Assembly: GCA_003512825.1 (NCBI GenBank)
Contig: DOOI01000015.1
Span: 1,077-7,879 of the forward strand
Direction of reading: 5' to 3'
DNA: 6,803 bases
DNA from: Paracoccaceae bacterium
GTDB lineage: Bacteria; Pseudomonadota; Alphaproteobacteria; Rhodobacterales; Rhodobacteraceae
The first letter of the stretch is position 1. Every line of letters begins with the position of its first letter. Under the pieces are notes generated by a model. The model did no database searches, was not told the DNA's origin, and saw nothing but the letters and a program-made list of their open reading frames with translations. The position numbers were made by a program, and so were the translations under genes. Below, piece after piece: positions 1-5,810 of this stretch.

Positions 1-3000
1 GCCCGCAGGCTCGAATTTGGTGAAGGTAAAGGCATCGACGAACTCTTCCAGCGGAACACCATATTGCAGGCCGACGGAAACCGCGATTGCGAAGTTGTTC
101 ATCATCGCGCGGAAGCCTGCGCCTTCCTTGTGCATGTCGATGAAGATTTCACCCAAGGTGCCGTCGCCATATTCGCCAGTGCGAAGGTAGACCTTATGGC
201 CGCCCACGATGGCTTTTTGAGTGTAGCCTTTACGACGCTCGGGAAGTTTTTCACGCTGGGCGCGGATGACTTCCTTGATGATGATTTTCTCGACAATCTT
301 TTCTGCCAAGACGGCGGCTTTTTCTTGTGGGTTGCCGGTTTCAAGGATGTCCGCGGCTTCGTCATCATCCTCGACCAATGCTGCGGCGAGCGGTTGCGAC
401 AGTTTGGAGCCGTCACGATAGAGTGCATTGGCCTTGATCCCCAGCGAATGCGACAGTTCGTAAGCCGCAAGGCAATTTTGGATCGTTGCCGAATTTGGCA
501 TGTTGATCGTTTTGGAGATTGCACCGGAGATGAAGGATTGGGCGGCCGCCATCATCTTGATGTGGCTGTCGACAGAGAGGTAGCGCTTGCCCTTCTTGCC
601 GCAGGGGTTGGCGCAGTCGAACACCGAGTAATGCTCGAGCTTGAGGTGCGGTGCACCTTCGAGGGTCATGGTGCCGCAGACGTGGTCATTGGCGGCGTCG
701 ATCTGGGCTTTGGTGAAGCCAAGGTGGCGCAGCAGGTCAAAGGACGGGTCGTTGAGCTTGTCATTCGGAATGCCCAAGGCGCCCTTGCAGAAGTCTTCGC
801 CCAAGGTCCACTGATTGAAAACGAACCGGATATCAAAGGCGGCAGCGAGCGCTTTCTCGACTTTTTCGAGCTCGCGCGGCCCAAAGCCATGGCCGATCAA
901 CGAGGTGGTGTTCATGCCGGGGCAATTGCCCAAAGACTGGTGGCCGACAGCATAGGACACGATTTCTTCGACTTGGCTCGAGGAGTATCCAAGGTGCTCA
1001 AGAGCGGCAGGCACCGAATGGTTGATGATCTTGAAATAGCCACCACCTGCGAGTTTCTTGAACTTCACTAGCGCGAAGTCAGGCTCGATCCCGGTGGTGT
1101 CGCAATCCATCACAAGGCCAATGGTGCCTGTCGGCGCAATCACCGAGACCTGAGCATTGCGGAAACCATGCTTCTCACCGAGTTTCAGCGCCTCGTCCCA
1201 TGACGATTTTGCCAAGGCAACAAGGTCGCTATCGGGGCAGTTTGCATGATCGAGTGGCACTGGTTTAACGGCCAATGCCTCGTAGCCTTCGGTCGCGCCA
1301 TAGGCCGCGTTGCGATGATTGCGAATGACGCGGAGCATATGCTTCTTGTTCCGCTTGTAGCCATCAAACGCCCCCAGCTCGCCCGCCATTTCAGCGGAGG
1401 TGGCGTAGGACACCCCTGTCATCACTGCGGTGAGGGCGGCACCAAGCGCCCTGCCCTCGTCGCTGTCATAGCCAAAGCCCATGTTCATCAGCAGGCCGCC
1501 AATGTTGGCGTAGCCAAGGCCGAGGGTGCGGAAATCGAAGGAGCGCTGGGCAATTTCCTTGGAGGGGAATTGCGCCATCATCACCGAGATTTCCAGTGTG
1601 ATTGTCCAAAGCCGGGTTGTGTGCACATAGTCTTCGGCTTGGAATTGTCCGTCCTTGAGGAAGGTCAGCAAGTTCATCGACGCAAGGTTGCAGGCCGTGT
1701 CATCGAGGAACATGTATTCAGAGCACGGGTTGGAGCCGCGAATGGCGCCATCCTCTGGGCAGGTGTGCCACGCATTGACGGTGTCATGGAATTGGATGCC
1801 CGGATCGGCGCAGGCCCATGCGGCATGGCCGATGTTTTCCCAAAGGTCGCGCGCTTTGATGGTCTTGGCGGTTTTGCCATCCGTCCGGCGCAGGAGTGCC
1901 CAGTCGTCGTCGTTTTGCACGGCCTTGAGAAAGGCGTCGGTGACGCGCACGGAGTTATTAGAGTTTTGGCCAGACACCGAAGCATAGGCTTCCGAATCCC
2001 AGTCTGTGTCATAGGTCGGGAACTCGATCGCGCTGTACCCTTGACGGGCGTATTGCAGCACGCGGTTGACGTAAGTTTCGGGGATCGCAACTTTTTTCGC
2101 GCCGCGAATTGCGGTTTTCAGCGAGGGGTTCTTGGAGGGATCGACCGAATCTTCGGTGGAGCCATCCCACTGGCGGATTGCCGTGAAAATCTCGTTGAGG
2201 TGCTTTTCATGCATCTTGGAGCCAGCGACGATGGAGGCTACTTTTTGCTCCTCCTTCACCTTCCAATTGATGAACTCTTCGATGTCTGGGTGATCGACAT
2301 CGCAAATCACCATTTTCGCGGCGCGGCGCGTTGTGCCACCCGACTTGATGGCGCCCGCAGCGCGGTCGCCGATTTTCAGAAAGCCCATCAGGCCCGAGGA
2401 CTTGCCACCCCCCGAAAGACGCTCGCCGTCGGCGCGCAGAGAGGAGAAGTTGGTGCCAGTGCCGGAGCCATACTTGAACAGGCGCGCTTCGCGCACCCAG
2501 AGATCCATGATGCCGCCTTCGCCCACGAGGTCATCCTTGACCGATTGGATGAAGCATGCGTGCGGCTGGGGATGCTCATAAGCGGATGCGGATCTGACCA
2601 ATTCCTTGGTCTGATAATCCACGTAGTAGTGGCCTTGGCCGGGGCCATCGATGCCGTAAGCCCAATGCAGGCCCGTGTTGAACCATTGCGGGCTGTTGGG
2701 CGCTGCGACCTGAGCGGCGAGCATATGGCGCATCTCGTCAAAATAGGCCTGAGCGTCGGCTTCTTTTGTGAAATATCCACCTTTCCAGCCCCAGTAGGCC
2801 CAAGCCCCGGCGAGACGGTCGAAAACTTGCTTGGCGGAGGTTTCCCCCACGAACCGCTGGTCGGCGGGGAGTTTTTCGAGCGCTGCCTCATCGGGCACGG
2901 AGCGCCACAGAAACTCTGGCACGCCCTCTTCTGCGACGCGCTTGGATACGGCTGGAACGCCCGCTTTGCGGAAATATTTCTGCGCGATCACATCGGATGC

Positions 3001-3150
3001 GACTTGGCTCCACTGCTTGGGAACTTCGATATCGTCCAACCGAAACACTATAGACCCATCTGGATTACGAATCTCCGACGCCGTTGTCACCCAATCGAGG
3101 GAGGCATAAGCGTCTTGGCCCGCTGCGGTAAATTTGCGTTCGATTTTCAT
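1..3150 (-). CDS. nrdJ: Adenosylcobalamin-dependent (class II) ribonucleoside-diphosphate reductase, 3' end cut off by window edge
   Basis: This enzyme reduces ribonucleotides to deoxyribonucleotides in the cytoplasm, using adenosylcobalamin to generate the thiyl radical, and needs no separate radical subunit. I translated the minus strand and found one open frame of 1050 codons from ATG at 3150 to the left edge. Visible motifs are NSPQWFNTG (152-160), Cys199 in HACF (first redox cysteine), a GSGTGTN glycine loop (228-234), and NPCSE (474-478). In the last, Asn474/Cys476/Glu478 match the catalytic N-x-C-x-E triad. Cys487, eleven residues after Cys476, is the expected second redox cysteine. 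APTGT (672-676) is the phosphate-binding loop and KTINMP lies at 880-885. An acidic linker near 923-931 leads into a TSCPD-type domain from about 987. Family members run to roughly 1200 residues, so the C-terminal tail with its redox cysteines is probably missing. No intein or frameshift is seen. The start is supported by the N-terminus MKIERKFT and a weak GGGG element upstream. Confidence 0.96.
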   Translation of the reverse strand, partial: MKIERKFTAAGQDAYASLDWVTTASEIRNPDGSIVFRLDDIEVPKQWSQVASDVIAQKYFRKAGVPAVSKRVAEEGVPEFLWRSVPDEAALEKLPADQRFVGETSAKQVFDRLAGAWAYWGWKGGYFTKEADAQAYFDEMRHMLAAQVAAPNSPQWFNTGLHWAYGIDGPGQGHYYVDYQTKELVRSASAYEHPQPHACFIQSVKDDLVGEGGIMDLWVREARLFKYGSGTGTNFSSLRADGERLSGGGKSSGLMGFLKIGDRAAGAIKSGGTTRRAAKMVICDVDHPDIEEFINWKVKEEQKVASIVAGSKMHEKHLNEIFTAIRQWDGSTEDSVDPSKNPSLKTAIRGAKKVAIPETYVNRVLQYARQGYSAIEFPTYDTDWDSEAYASVSGQNSNNSVRVTDAFLKAVQNDDDWALLRRTDGKTAKTIKARDLWENIGHAAWACADPGIQFHDTVNAWHTCPEDGAIRGSNPCSEYMFLDDTACNLASMNLLTFLKDGQFQAEDYVHTTRLWTITLEISVMMAQFPSKEIAQRSFDFRTLGLGYANIGGLLMNMGFGYDSDEGRALGAALTAVMTGVSYATSAEMAGELGAFDGYKRNKKHMLRVIRNHRNAAYGATEGYEALAVKPVPLDHANCPDSDLVALAKSSWDEALKLGEKHGFRNAQVSVIAPTGTIGLVMDCDTTGIEPDFALVKFKKLAGGGYFKIINHSVPAALEHLGYSSSQVEEIVSYAVGHQSLGNCPGMNTTSLIGHGFGPRELEKVEKALAAAFDIRFVFNQWTLGEDFCKGALGIPNDKLNDPSFDLLRHLGFTKAQIDAANDHVCGTMTLEGAPHLKLEHYSVFDCANPCGKKGKRYLSVDSHIKMMAAAQSFISGAISKTINMPNSATIQNCLAAYELSHSLGIKANALYRDGSKLSQPLAAALVEDDDEAADILETGNPQEKAAVLAEKIVEKIIIKEVIRAQREKLPERRKGYTQKAIVGGHKVYLRTGEYGDGTLGEIFIDMHKEGAGFRAMMNNFAIAVSVGLQYGVPLEEFVDAFTFTKFEPAG

Positions 3151-3237
3151 CTGAGAAGCCCCGTGTTCTTTAGTTGTCCCCACACACGCCCACTCTTGGA
3201 CGCGCCGCATCTTTGGCAGGACATCAAAAACCCCATT

Positions 3238-3281
3238 CCCCCGACAAATCTCGGAGGGAGCGCGCAGGCCGCGGCAGCGCG
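3238..3281 (-). other. Two adjacent stem-loops in the probable nrdJ 5' leader
   Basis: Two inverted repeats lie in tandem upstream of nrdJ. The first transcribed pairs 3277-3281 with 3261-3265 (GCGCG/CGCGC arms around a GC-rich interior that contains the palindrome GCCGCGGC). The second pairs 3251-3258 with 3238-3244: a seven-base-pair stem with one bulged base and a six-base loop. On the minus strand the second is followed after a few bases by GGGGTTTTTG (about 3225-3234), so alternative pairing of its CTCCC arm with this GGGG could make a terminator-like structure. The pairing is visible in the sequence; an attenuation role is only inference. No cobalamin riboswitch core was recognised here. 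Confidence 0.35.
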
Positions 3282-3323
3282 TCTTTAAACGTTGGAATTC
3301 GATCCCTGCTCGACCGGAAGCTG

Positions 3324-3339
3324 CCACTATATGTTGTGG
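3324..3339. promoter_or_regulatory. Probable NrdR box upstream of nrdJ
   Basis: The 16-mer CCACTATATGTTGTGG is a near-palindrome that fits the known NrdR operator pattern (approximately ACACWATATATWGTGT), including the core C-W-A-T-A-T-N-T-W-G. NrdR is the Zn/ATP-cone repressor that controls ribonucleotide reductase genes in most bacteria, and the next gene on the minus strand is nrdJ, starting 173 bases away. NrdR boxes usually occur in pairs. The best partner I can find is a poor match at 3282-3297, centred 42 bases away (about four helical turns), so the second box is doubtful. The nrdR gene itself is not in this window. Confidence 0.7.
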
Positions 3340-3382
3340 TCTGTCATCCGACCTGCACAAACTGACGTAGAAAGCGGGGGGT

Positions 3383-3420
3383 GGTCAACGGATTTTTTAC
3401 CTCTCAGTGGCGTTTTTTTT
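3383..3420 (-). promoter_or_regulatory. Possible upstream promoter element for nrdJ: TTGACC hexamer behind two A-tracts
   Basis: On the minus strand an A8 tract (3413-3420) and an A6 tract (3393-3398) lie about two helical turns apart and are followed directly by TTGACC (3388-3383), a good -35 match. The region 16-18 bases further on (about 3359-3366, TCAGTT or CAGTTT) is a poor -10. If the promoter is real, the NrdR box lies just downstream of the start point and the nrdJ leader is about 200 bases long. An alternative -10, TATAGT, lies inside the NrdR box but has no convincing -35. The motifs are visible; the promoter assignment is tentative. Confidence 0.28.
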
Positions 3421-3792
3421 GGTTGACGCCATAGCCCGTCGGACTAGTGAGATTCGAGAGATTAACGAGGGCTTGGACAAGCCTGTGGACGGATCAGGGG
3501 ATGGACCGGAAAAGCCGTTTGAGTCAGGCGGCTTAGCGGACACGGACAAAGCAGTGCATTCAATTGGGATAAAATCTCTCTCGGAGATGCACCTATACCC
3601 ATATGTATGGGCAGCGTCACAAGAGCGTCACACTATGTTGATTTGAATGTGATCGTTTGAGGCCATGCGCCAAGACTGAACCGGAAGAATCGGCGGTGCG
3701 ATCATCAGCCCGGCACAAGATGTAGAGGGGCATATCGCATGCCAACCCAGCCCTTGGGGGGCGTGTCCCGTGTTTTTATGCTGAGAAGGAAG
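3421..3792. other. Gene-free spacer between nrdJ leader and tRNA-Pro
   Basis: I see no credible gene here on either strand. Reading frames are short, lack Shine-Dalgarno sequences and encode nothing I recognise: a 79-residue frame from a GTG at 3407 on plus, and a 38-residue frame from an ATG near 3734 on minus. Small structures are present. A hairpin with CCCAT/ATGGG arms lies at 3598-3611. A minus-strand stem (ATCTC/GAGAT, 3574-3588) is followed by only three T residues. A GTGCAT/ATGCAC pair (3554-3559 and 3587-3592) encloses the latter. No clear terminator follows the tRNA. An unannotated small RNA cannot be excluded. Confidence 0.5.
3613..3632. repeat. Tandem direct repeat AGCGTCACA, 11-bp period
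   Basis: The nonamer AGCGTCACA occurs at 3613-3621 and again at 3624-3632, so the units are one helical turn (11 bp) apart on the same DNA face. OmpR/PhoB-type response regulators bind direct repeats with this spacing, and the PhoB half-site is CTGTCA-like. The GTCA core is shared, but the rest does not match well. No promoter or gene start is close by, so a regulatory role is speculative. Confidence 0.35.
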
Positions 3793-3869
3793 TGGTCGGG
3801 GCGAGAGGATTCGAACCCCCGACCTACGGTACCCAAAACCGTCGCGCTACCAGACTGCGCTACGCCCCG
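3793..3869 (-). tRNA. tRNA-Pro, anticodon TGG
   Basis: The minus strand folds into a complete 77-nt tRNA. The acceptor stem pairs CGGGGCG with CGCCCCG, the D-arm stem is GCGC/GCGC around AGTCTGGTA, and the anticodon stem ACGGT/ACCGT closes the loop TTTGGGT, giving anticodon TGG (proline). The variable loop has five bases, the T-loop is TTCGAAT, the discriminator base is A, and CCA is encoded. The T-stem contains two G-T wobble pairs. The gene lies 30 bases past the intrinsic terminator of the preceding minus-strand gene and should need its own promoter. I could not identify one; TTTAAA at 3881-3886 is a possible but unsupported -10. The antisense strand of this tRNA yields the familiar spurious peptide GFEPPTY. 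Confidence 0.97.
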
Positions 3870-3899
3870 ACAAGAAGAGCCTTTAAACCCGTGCTTCGG

Positions 3900-3922
3900 A
3901 AAAGAAAAGCCCTCAACAGGGC
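3900..3922 (-). terminator. Intrinsic terminator overlapping the DUF192 stop codon
   Basis: On the minus strand GCCCT-GTTG-AGGGC forms a five-base-pair stem with a four-base loop (3922-3909), followed directly by TTTTCTTTT (3908-3900). The TGA stop of the DUF192 gene (3915-3913) lies within the loop and the descending arm, so a terminating ribosome would cover the hairpin. The structure is short but well formed and would separate the csp-DUF192 transcript from tRNA-Pro. Confidence 0.65.
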
Positions 3923-4380
3923 CAAAGTGCGTCTAAGCCAAATACTGCGTGACGCATTTGCGATCCGGGCACGATTCCAAGGGCCTGCGCGAGCCCCGCG
4001 TTGATTTCCAAGACCACTAAAATGCCCTCGCCACCCGAAATTGGGGTCTCGTCACCGGGCACGGCATTTTCATGCACACGCTTTACCAGCCCCGTTGAGT
4101 CGACGAAAATCATGTCGAGCGGGATCAACGTGTTCCGCATCCAGAAGGAAACGGCCTGCGGGCGCGGATAGATAAAGAGCATCCCTGCCCCACGCGCCAT
4201 TTTTTCCCGAAACATCAGGCCTTGCGCGCGTTCGGCATCGCTATCGGCCACTTCGACGCTGAATCGCGCCACGCCGGAGGGGCCGCGCAGATGCACCGCA
4301 GTCTCGCGGCACACCTCCAAAGCAGACGCGGCGCTTGCCCAAGCCAAAGTGACCAAGAGGCTTAGCGCCGCGCGTCTCAT
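3913..4380 (-). CDS. Exported DUF192 family protein
   Basis: This 155-residue protein belongs to the DUF192 family (PF02643), a small beta-rich family without an established biochemical role; I assign no function. Residues 1-20 look like a Sec signal peptide: two arginines, a hydrophobic stretch, and ASA before a predicted cleavage at Ala20/Leu21. The mature protein is therefore probably periplasmic. Family hallmarks follow in order: RAQGLMFRE (51-59), GMLF (66-69), FWMRNTLIPLDM (79-90), and the C-terminal VLEINAGLAQALGI (123-136), typical of the closing VLE/N-A-G segment. Cys24 and the terminal Cys155 are the only cysteines; whether they pair is unknown. The ATG overlaps the stop of the cold-shock gene by four bases (4377-4380), implying translational coupling, and the Shine-Dalgarno sequence is weak. 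The gene ends at an intrinsic terminator ahead of tRNA-Pro. Confidence 0.9.
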   Translation of the reverse strand: MRRAALSLLVTLAWASAASALEVCRETAVHLRGPSGVARFSVEVADSDAERAQGLMFREKMARGAGMLFIYPRPQAVSFWMRNTLIPLDMIFVDSTGLVKRVHENAVPGDETPISGGEGILVVLEINAGLAQALGIVPGSQMRHAVFGLDALWPC

Positions 4381-4913
4381 TCTGTTTGCGCCCTAAGGCC
4401 GGTTTCCCAGGCAAGCACATCAATCGCCATTCGGCCGCGTTTGCCATCGATCACCCGCAAAGCGACGGCTTCACCGGGTTGCAGATCGGCAAAGCCAGAG
4501 CGACGCAACACTTCAATGTGTACGAAGACATCCTCGCCTTTGCCGAAAATATTGGCGAATCCGAAGCCCTTGCCCTTGTCGAACCATTTCACCCGCGCTG
4601 GTTCCAACGGCGCGGCACGGATGACTTCAGGATCGATTTCCTCAAAATCAGCCAAAGCCGGAGCCAGCCCTTGTTCCGGCGGAGAGATTTCCAAAACTTC
4701 AACCGCCTGCACACCACGCTCGGTGCGTTGCGCCAAAATCTCGATTATTGCGCCATCAGCGACCGAACTTTGGCCGAAGTTTCTCAGGACGTTGGCATGG
4801 AGCAAGATGTCGCCACCTTGATCATCTGCCAGTACAAAACCGAACCCTTTAACGGGATCGAACCACTTAACCTGTCCCCGAACCCGACGCGGGTCATTAT
4901 TCACGTCTGTCAC
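4377..4913 (-). CDS. Double cold-shock-domain protein (CspA family)
   Basis: This is a 178-residue protein with two cold-shock (OB-fold) domains, which bind single-stranded RNA/DNA and usually act as RNA chaperones or antiterminators in the cytoplasm. Domain 1 spans about 12-75, with GQVKWFDPVKGFGFV (RNP1, KGFGFV at 22-27) and DILLH (35-39) in the RNP2 position. Domain 2 spans about 105-170, with ARVKWFDKGKGFGFA (RNP1, 115-120) and DVFVH (128-132, RNP2). An acidic, proline-containing linker (about 76-104) joins them. Domain 2 has the more canonical RNP2. Typical CspA proteins are about 70 residues with one domain; the two-domain form is common in alphaproteobacteria. The start is GTG at 4913, since an in-frame TAG lies 15 bases upstream. 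A second GTG at 4904 is possible. An AGGA lies about 10 bases before the first GTG. Confidence 0.93.
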   Translation of the reverse strand: MTDVNNDPRRVRGQVKWFDPVKGFGFVLADDQGGDILLHANVLRNFGQSSVADGAIIEILAQRTERGVQAVEVLEISPPEQGLAPALADFEEIDPEVIRAAPLEPARVKWFDKGKGFGFANIFGKGEDVFVHIEVLRRSGFADLQPGEAVALRVIDGKRGRMAIDVLAWETGLRAQTE

Positions 4914-4984
4914 GGTTTGGTTTTCCTATTCCACATCCTACAGCGGATGAGTGATCTTTTTCGCATGCGTCGCGGGGGATTCAA
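4910..4984 (-). other. Possible short basic leader ORF upstream of the cold-shock gene
   Basis: On the minus strand a TTG at 4984 (or ATG at 4966) opens a frame of 24 (or 18) codons rich in Arg and Lys. It ends in TGA at 4912-4910, which overlaps the csp GTG start as GTGA. A perfect AGGAGGT (5003-4997) precedes the TTG by 12 bases, longer than ideal; the ATG has no Shine-Dalgarno sequence. The arrangement would allow translational coupling into csp. It may equally be chance, because the AGGAGGT is part of a direct repeat shared with the pdxH 3' end. I do not claim it is expressed. Confidence 0.18.
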
Positions 4985-5064
4985 GGCAGAAAAGTGACCT
5001 CCTATCCGAGAGAGTTAGGTTCACGTAGGGTGAACCTTACGGATTAAGGCGAGTGACCTCCCAT
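4977..5064. repeat. Imperfect direct repeat: pdxH 3' end partly duplicated in the pdxH-csp gap
   Basis: Copy A (4977-5005) and copy B (5041-5064) share, on the plus strand, GGATT, AAGGC and AGTGACCTCC in the same order, then a variable base and AT. Copy A carries an extra C and about four extra bases. Copy B is the last coding stretch of pdxH, encoding WEVTRLNP; copy A lies in the intergenic region. About 22 of 24 bases of copy B are matched when gaps are allowed. The pattern suggests an old partial duplication of the gene end. Confidence 0.5.
5017..5037. repeat. Perfect 8-bp inverted repeat at the pdxH stop codon
   Basis: AGGTTCAC (5017-5024) and GTGAACCT (5030-5037) are perfect complements separated by GTAGG. 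On the pdxH transcript the stem starts with the last base of the TAA stop (5039-5037). It is followed by AACTCTCTCGG and not a U-tract, so it is not a classical intrinsic terminator. It could be a 3' stabilising hairpin, a weak terminator, or a dyad operator for the downstream csp gene. Related GTGACCT sequences also occur at 4994-5000 and 5053-5059. Confidence 0.5.
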
Positions 5065-5657
5065 GGATTTCCCGCCTGAGTGCGCCTCCAGACAAAACGA
5101 TCATGCAGGCGAAAGGCCCCATCAGCCCAGAACTCGATCTCGAAGGGATCAATCCGAAATCCGCCCCAGAACGGCGGACGCGCGGGGTTGGTCCCCTTGA
5201 GGGCTGTGACTTTCGCAACCTCCGCCATCAAGGCCGCCCGGCTCGATAGCGGACGCGATTGTTGCGAGGCCCATGCGCCCAAGCGGCTCTTGAGGCTGCG
5301 GGATGCATAATAGTCATCAGCCTGTGGCCCCTCTTCCCGTGTTACCCGGCCACGCACCCTGAGCTGACGGCGCAAGGATTTCCAATGCATGACAAAGGCC
5401 GCATGACCAGCGGCCTCAATTTCCAAAGCCTTGGCGCTTTCGTAATTGGTATAAAAGACGAAGGCGCCATTACCGGATGGGGGGGCTTCAATCTCTTTGA
5501 GCAAAACCATGCGTGCGTTTGGCCTGCCCTGCGCGTCAACTGTCGCCAGTGCAATCGCGTTTGGATCGTTCAGTTCACTGGTCTCTGCTTCTGAAAGCCA
5601 AGACTGCGCGATGACAAAAGGATCGTCGCCTGCAAAAATTCCGGTTCTATCTGTCAT
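5037..5657 (-). CDS. pdxH: Pyridoxamine/pyridoxine 5'-phosphate oxidase
   Basis: PdxH is an FMN enzyme that oxidises pyridoxamine or pyridoxine 5'-phosphate with O2 to pyridoxal 5'-phosphate, the last step and salvage step of vitamin B6 cofactor supply. The protein has 206 residues, normal for the family. Motifs in order are [10 protein letters not shown] (47-56) and [12 protein letters not shown] (66-77), which bind [11 protein letters not shown] (96-103); [14 protein letters not shown] (124-137); WGGFRIDP (164-171); and RLHDR (183-187), where Arg183 and His185 match the substrate-contacting Arg and His of E. coli PdxH. It ends WEVTRLNP, like E. coli's ..RLAP. I chose ATG at 5657 over the frame's upstream GTG (5708) because GAGG sits six bases before it and the resulting N-terminus, MTDRTGIF, fits family starts. 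It is divergent from fabI and may be cotranscribed with csp, 123 bases downstream. Confidence 0.95.
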   Translation of the reverse strand: MTDRTGIFAGDDPFVIAQSWLSEAETSELNDPNAIALATVDAQGRPNARMVLLKEIEAPPSGNGAFVFYTNYESAKALEIEAAGHAAFVMHWKSLRRQLRVRGRVTREEGPQADDYYASRSLKSRLGAWASQQSRPLSSRAALMAEVAKVTALKGTNPARPPFWGGFRIDPFEIEFWADGAFRLHDRFVWRRTQAGNPWEVTRLNP

Positions 5658-5762
5658 AGACGTCCTCAAGCTTTCCTTTGAACGCGCGATACGCGCCTCT
5701 CCTGCCACATGGGGGCCATTTTGCCCAGAATGTCCCGCCGCGCCACCCTTGCGAGCCCGGTC

Positions 5763-5791
5763 GTGACACCGTAAACGGTTGGAAGAACAAT
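5763..5791 (+). promoter_or_regulatory. Candidate sigma70-type promoter for fabI with a dyad in its spacer
   Basis: GTGACA (5763-5768; five of six bases of TTGACA) and AACAAT (5786-5791; four of six of TATAAT) are separated by 17 bases, giving a transcription start near 5798 and a very short leader before the fabI ATG at 5811. The spacer contains ACCGT-AA-ACGGT (5768-5779), a five-base-arm inverted repeat that could bind a regulator. The hexamers are visible; activity is inferred. The opposite strand, which must drive pdxH, shows no clear promoter; it only has a GCGCG/CGCGC dyad at 5684-5696. Confidence 0.35.
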
Positions 5792-5810
5792 TTTAGGCGG
5801 GGATCACGAA

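Noticed and set aside
1246..3288. A 680-codon open frame on the plus strand
   Set aside because: It is antisense to nrdJ, whose minus-strand frame carries all the class II RNR catalytic motifs. The plus product has no recognisable domain and is an artefact of codon bias in G+C-rich DNA. The same applies to the 335-codon plus frame at 64-1071.
3405..3411. GCCACTG on the minus strand, identical to the B12-box of cobalamin riboswitches, upstream of a B12-dependent enzyme
   Set aside because: The other conserved riboswitch blocks, such as the CCCGC..CTGT core and the upstream GGTG..AATCC elements, are absent upstream of it, so the heptamer is most likely chance. A covariance-model search would settle this.
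3407..3646. 79-codon plus-strand frame starting with GTG
   Set aside because: No Shine-Dalgarno sequence, no recognisable family, low-complexity charged sequence, and it starts in a T-rich promoter-like region of the opposite strand.
3743..3780. GCCC/GGGC hairpin next to a T5 run as a terminator beside tRNA-Pro
   Set aside because: The T-run is on the plus strand and too far from the hairpin, while the tRNA is transcribed from the minus strand, where no U-tract follows.
3739..4004. Two overlapping plus-strand frames of 65 and 70 codons with SNPRP and GFEPPTY peptides
   Set aside because: These are translations of the antisense strand of tRNA-Pro, a well-known annotation artefact.
4386..4997. 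203-codon plus-strand frame
   Set aside because: Antisense to the double cold-shock-domain gene, which has unmistakable RNP1 motifs on the minus strand.
5658..5708. N-terminal extension of PdxH from a GTG at 5708
   Set aside because: The extra 17 residues do not fit family N-termini, and a well-placed GAGG precedes the ATG at 5657.
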